A stretch of 53,315 bases of DNA from Nymphaea colorata (Eukaryota > Streptophyta > Magnoliopsida > Nymphaeales > Nymphaeaceae), in contig NW_022204813.1 of assembly GCF_008831285.2 (NCBI RefSeq), positions 1 to 53,315 of the forward strand. The letters are read 5' to 3'. Made by a program: the position numbers and the translations under genes. The notes below the pieces were generated by a model. That model saw only the letters and a program-made list of their open reading frames with translations. It ran no database searches and had not been told where the DNA came from. Every line of letters begins with the position of its first letter. The first letter of the stretch is position 1. Below are positions 50,977 through 53,315 of the stretch, in pieces.

Positions 50977-53315
50977 CATATTGTTTTATCTATATTGAGT
51001 AATTGAAGGGATTGAAATCACAAGTTCGTATGAATATGAATGACTTGATCCATCACTAGTTACTCAATGTGTTTGACTTCTTGTTGTATCTATATTGAAC
51101 GATTAAGGGAATGAAATCACAAGTTTGTATGCACACCTTTATACTTATTCAAATGAGATCAACTCCTTGTTATATCTTTGTTGATGATTAAATGATTTGA
51201 AATCATGAATACAAATGGGTTTTGTCATTCATTTGATCCATTATAGTAAATGCAATGGGTTTAACTTGTTTTTATATTTATATTAAATCACCTAAATAAT
51301 TCAAATCACAAGTTTTTATGAATACGAATGAGACTTAAGCCATTTGTTTGATCGCTTATAGCTAATCGAAAGAGTTTAATTTGTTGTTACATATATATTC
51401 AATGATGTTAGAGATTGAAATCAAAAGCTCATATAAATACAAATGGGATTTAAGACATTCATTTGATCTCTTAAAGCTAATTCAATGTGTTCAACTAGTT
51501 ATATCTATATTGAATAGTTTAAGATATTGAAATAACAAGTTCACATTAATACGAATGAGATTCCAAGAGATTTTGTTTCCTTATTGTCAATCCAATGGTG
51601 TAACTTGTTATTTATATTTGAAGATTTAAATGATTAAAATGTCAAGTTTGTACGACATTTAATACATTCATTTGATATTTATAGTTAATCTAATGAATAT
51701 AAAATGTTGTCACATTTATATTCAATGATTTAAGGGATTGAAACAACCTGTTTGTAGTAATTAAAATGAGGTTTAAAACATTCATTCGATCCACTATTGT
51801 TAAGCCAATTTGTCAAACTTTTCGTTTCATTTATATTGTTGATTGATTGAAGAGATTAAAATCACAATTTTGTATCATTTGATATTTATAGTTAATGTAA
51901 TGAATATAAATGTTGTCACATTTATATTCAATGATTTAAGTGATTGAAACAACTAGTTTGTACTAATTCAAATGAGGTTTAAAACATTCATTCGATGAAC
52001 AATTGTTAAGCGAATTTGTTAAACTTGTCGTTTCATTTATATTGTTGACTCATTGAAGAGATTAAAATCACAATTTCGTATGAATATGAATGAAATTTCA
52101 GCCATTCATTTGATCTCCTATAGTTCATTCAGTGTGTTTAACTTGATTTTACATCGATATTGAATGAATTAAAGGTTTGAAATCACAAGTTCTATGAATT
52201 TGAATGAGATTTCAGCCATTAATTGGAACATTATACAATCGTTATTAATTAATCATATTGTTTAACCAGTTTTTATATAAATATTGAATGATTTTAAGGA
52301 TTGAAATCACAAGTTCATACGAACACAAATGGGATTTGAGTTTTTTCATTTGATCCCTTATAGTTAATCAAATGAGTTTCAATTGCTCCTACAACTATAT
52401 TGAATGATTTAAGGAATGAAAATCAAACGTTCAAATGATACGAATGGGATTTAGGCCACTAATTTCATCACTTATAGTTAATCGAACGAGTTAAATATGT
52501 TGTTACATTTATATTTAATGATTAAGAGAATGAAATCATTAGTTTGTACGAATACGAATGAGATTTAAGCTCCTCATTTGGTCACTTGCAGTTAATCGAA
52601 TGAGTTTAACATTTGTTGTTCATATATTGACTGATTTAATAAATTGAATCACAAGTACATATGAATGCCAATCTGATTTAAGTCATTGATTTGATCCCAT
52701 ATAGTTAATCCATGAGTCAACATGTTGTTACATTTATATTAAATGATTACGGGATTGAGTTAACAAGTTTGTATTAACATTAATGAGAGTTACGCCATTC
52801 TTTGAATCCCTTAACATTGGAATAACTTTAAAAGATCAAATAAGAGCTTAAATTTCACCCAAATTCATACATACTTGTGATTTCAATCCCCAACAACAAT
52901 TAAATATGATTATAACAAGAAGTTGAAATCATTCAATTAACTATAAAGATCGAATTAATGACTTAAATCCCAACTGCATTTATGTGAACGTGTGAATTCA
53001 GTCGCTTAAATAATTCATTGTAGATGTAAAAACAAGTTAAACACATTATACTAAATATAAGGGATTAATTTAATGTTGTTGGGGACTGAAATCATAAGTA
53101 TGTATGAATTTGAGTGAAATTTAAGCTCTTATGTGATCTTTTAAAGTTAATCCAATGTGTTTAACTTGTTGTAAAATATGTATCAAGGGGAACAAAATTT
53201 AAGCTCTTATTTCAATCTCTTGTAGTTAATTCAATGTGTTAAACATGTTGTTACGTTTATATTGAATGACTTAAGGGATTGAAATAACAAGTTTGTTTTG
53301 AACACGGATGAGATT
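50977..53315 (+). repeat. HOR copy 16 (5' part of a unit)
   Basis: Partial unit running off the window edge. It has the two-copy 200-bp dimer, the copy-14-like markers, and a short inverted block (about 52815-53068) with only one 91-bp inverted monomer, as in copies 0 and 10. One-base losses occur at several places (ATTGGAACATTATAC near 52222, AATGATTAAGAG near 52516). Confidence 0.9.
52815..53068 (-). repeat. Reversed block, HOR copy 16 (short form)
   Basis: Contains one 91-bp inverted monomer only. The left edge is TTGGAATAAC, as in copy 14. Confidence 0.86.

Larger units (their letters stand above)
1..53315. repeat. Satellite DNA array, ~115-bp monomer in ~2.93-kb higher-order repeats
   Basis: The full window is tandem satellite sequence with no non-satellite interruption that I can see. 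The basic monomer is about 90-120 bp. Each contains, in order, versions of GATCCCTTATAGTTAATCCA, AATGAGTTTAACTTGTTGTT, ACATTTATATTGAATGATTT, AAGGGATTGAAATCACAAG, TTCGTATGAATACGAATGGG and ATTTAAGCCATTCATTT. Monomers within a unit are clearly diverged, but the same series returns every 2.9 kb with very few differences, which is the signature of higher-order repeats. There is no coding potential, tRNA, rRNA or known transposon. The family is unknown to me. Satellites of this form usually lie in centromeric, pericentromeric or subtelomeric heterochromatin; which one applies cannot be read from the sequence. Confidence 0.97.

Noticed and set aside
1-53315. CENP-B box-like motif
   Set aside because: Reading for the TTCG....A..CGGG pattern on both strands, I found only TTCGTATGAATACG-type matches, which lack the CGGG half. 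An exact motif scan would settle it.

Overview
The whole 53.3 kb window is one uninterrupted array of AT-rich satellite DNA (roughly 30% G+C by eye). I see no gene, RNA gene or recognisable transposable element. The only two open frames of about 60 codons lie inside ordinary repeat sequence and I reject them as chance. An array of this kind points to a eukaryotic centromeric, pericentromeric or subtelomeric heterochromatin block. A short TTTAGGG-type motif at one rearrangement junction hints weakly at a plant. I do not recognise the satellite family and name no species.

There are three levels of structure. (1) A basic monomer of about 90-120 bp, consensus core near 115 bp, built from recurring blocks such as GATCCCTTATAGTTAATCCA, ATTGAATGATTTAAGGGATT, GAAATCACAAGTTCGTATG and AATACGAATGGGATTTAAG. 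Neighbouring monomers differ strongly from each other. (2) About 28 monomer-like segments form a higher-order repeat (HOR) of about 2.93 kb. Copies of the HOR are nearly identical. I counted copies with an anchor (GCGTTTGA, before CATATTG) that occurs once per HOR; it ends at 1320, 4348, 7355, 10282, 13206, 16134, 19059, 21968, 24894, 30241, 33260, 36050, 39324, 42390, 45321, 48265 and 50976. (3) Inside every intact HOR about 340 bp (about four monomers) run in the opposite orientation. The left edge of this block forms an almost perfect 89-bp inverted repeat with the sequence just right of the block.

Layout: 1-1320 partial HOR; 1321-7355 two HORs with local expansions and a deletion; 7356-19059 four very uniform HORs of 2924-2928 bp; 19060-24894 two more, the first with many single-base losses; 24895-30241 three HORs collapsed to 5.35 kb by several internal deletions, ending in a noisy patch; 30242-39324 three HORs of a second variant class, with a noisy duplicated patch and an inverted insertion; 39325-50976 four HORs with a telomere-like junction, a micro-duplication and a 200-bp contraction; 50977-53315 partial HOR.

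The array evolves by unequal exchange (HORs of 2711-3274 bp explained by gain or loss of whole monomers or dimers), by local template switching (inverted insertion at 38318-38719) and by patchy conversion between copies (variant sharing between non-adjacent HORs). Two patches (about 29595-29880 and 32833-33200) and a run of one-base losses (about 20590-21970) look more like imperfect long-read consensus than biology.
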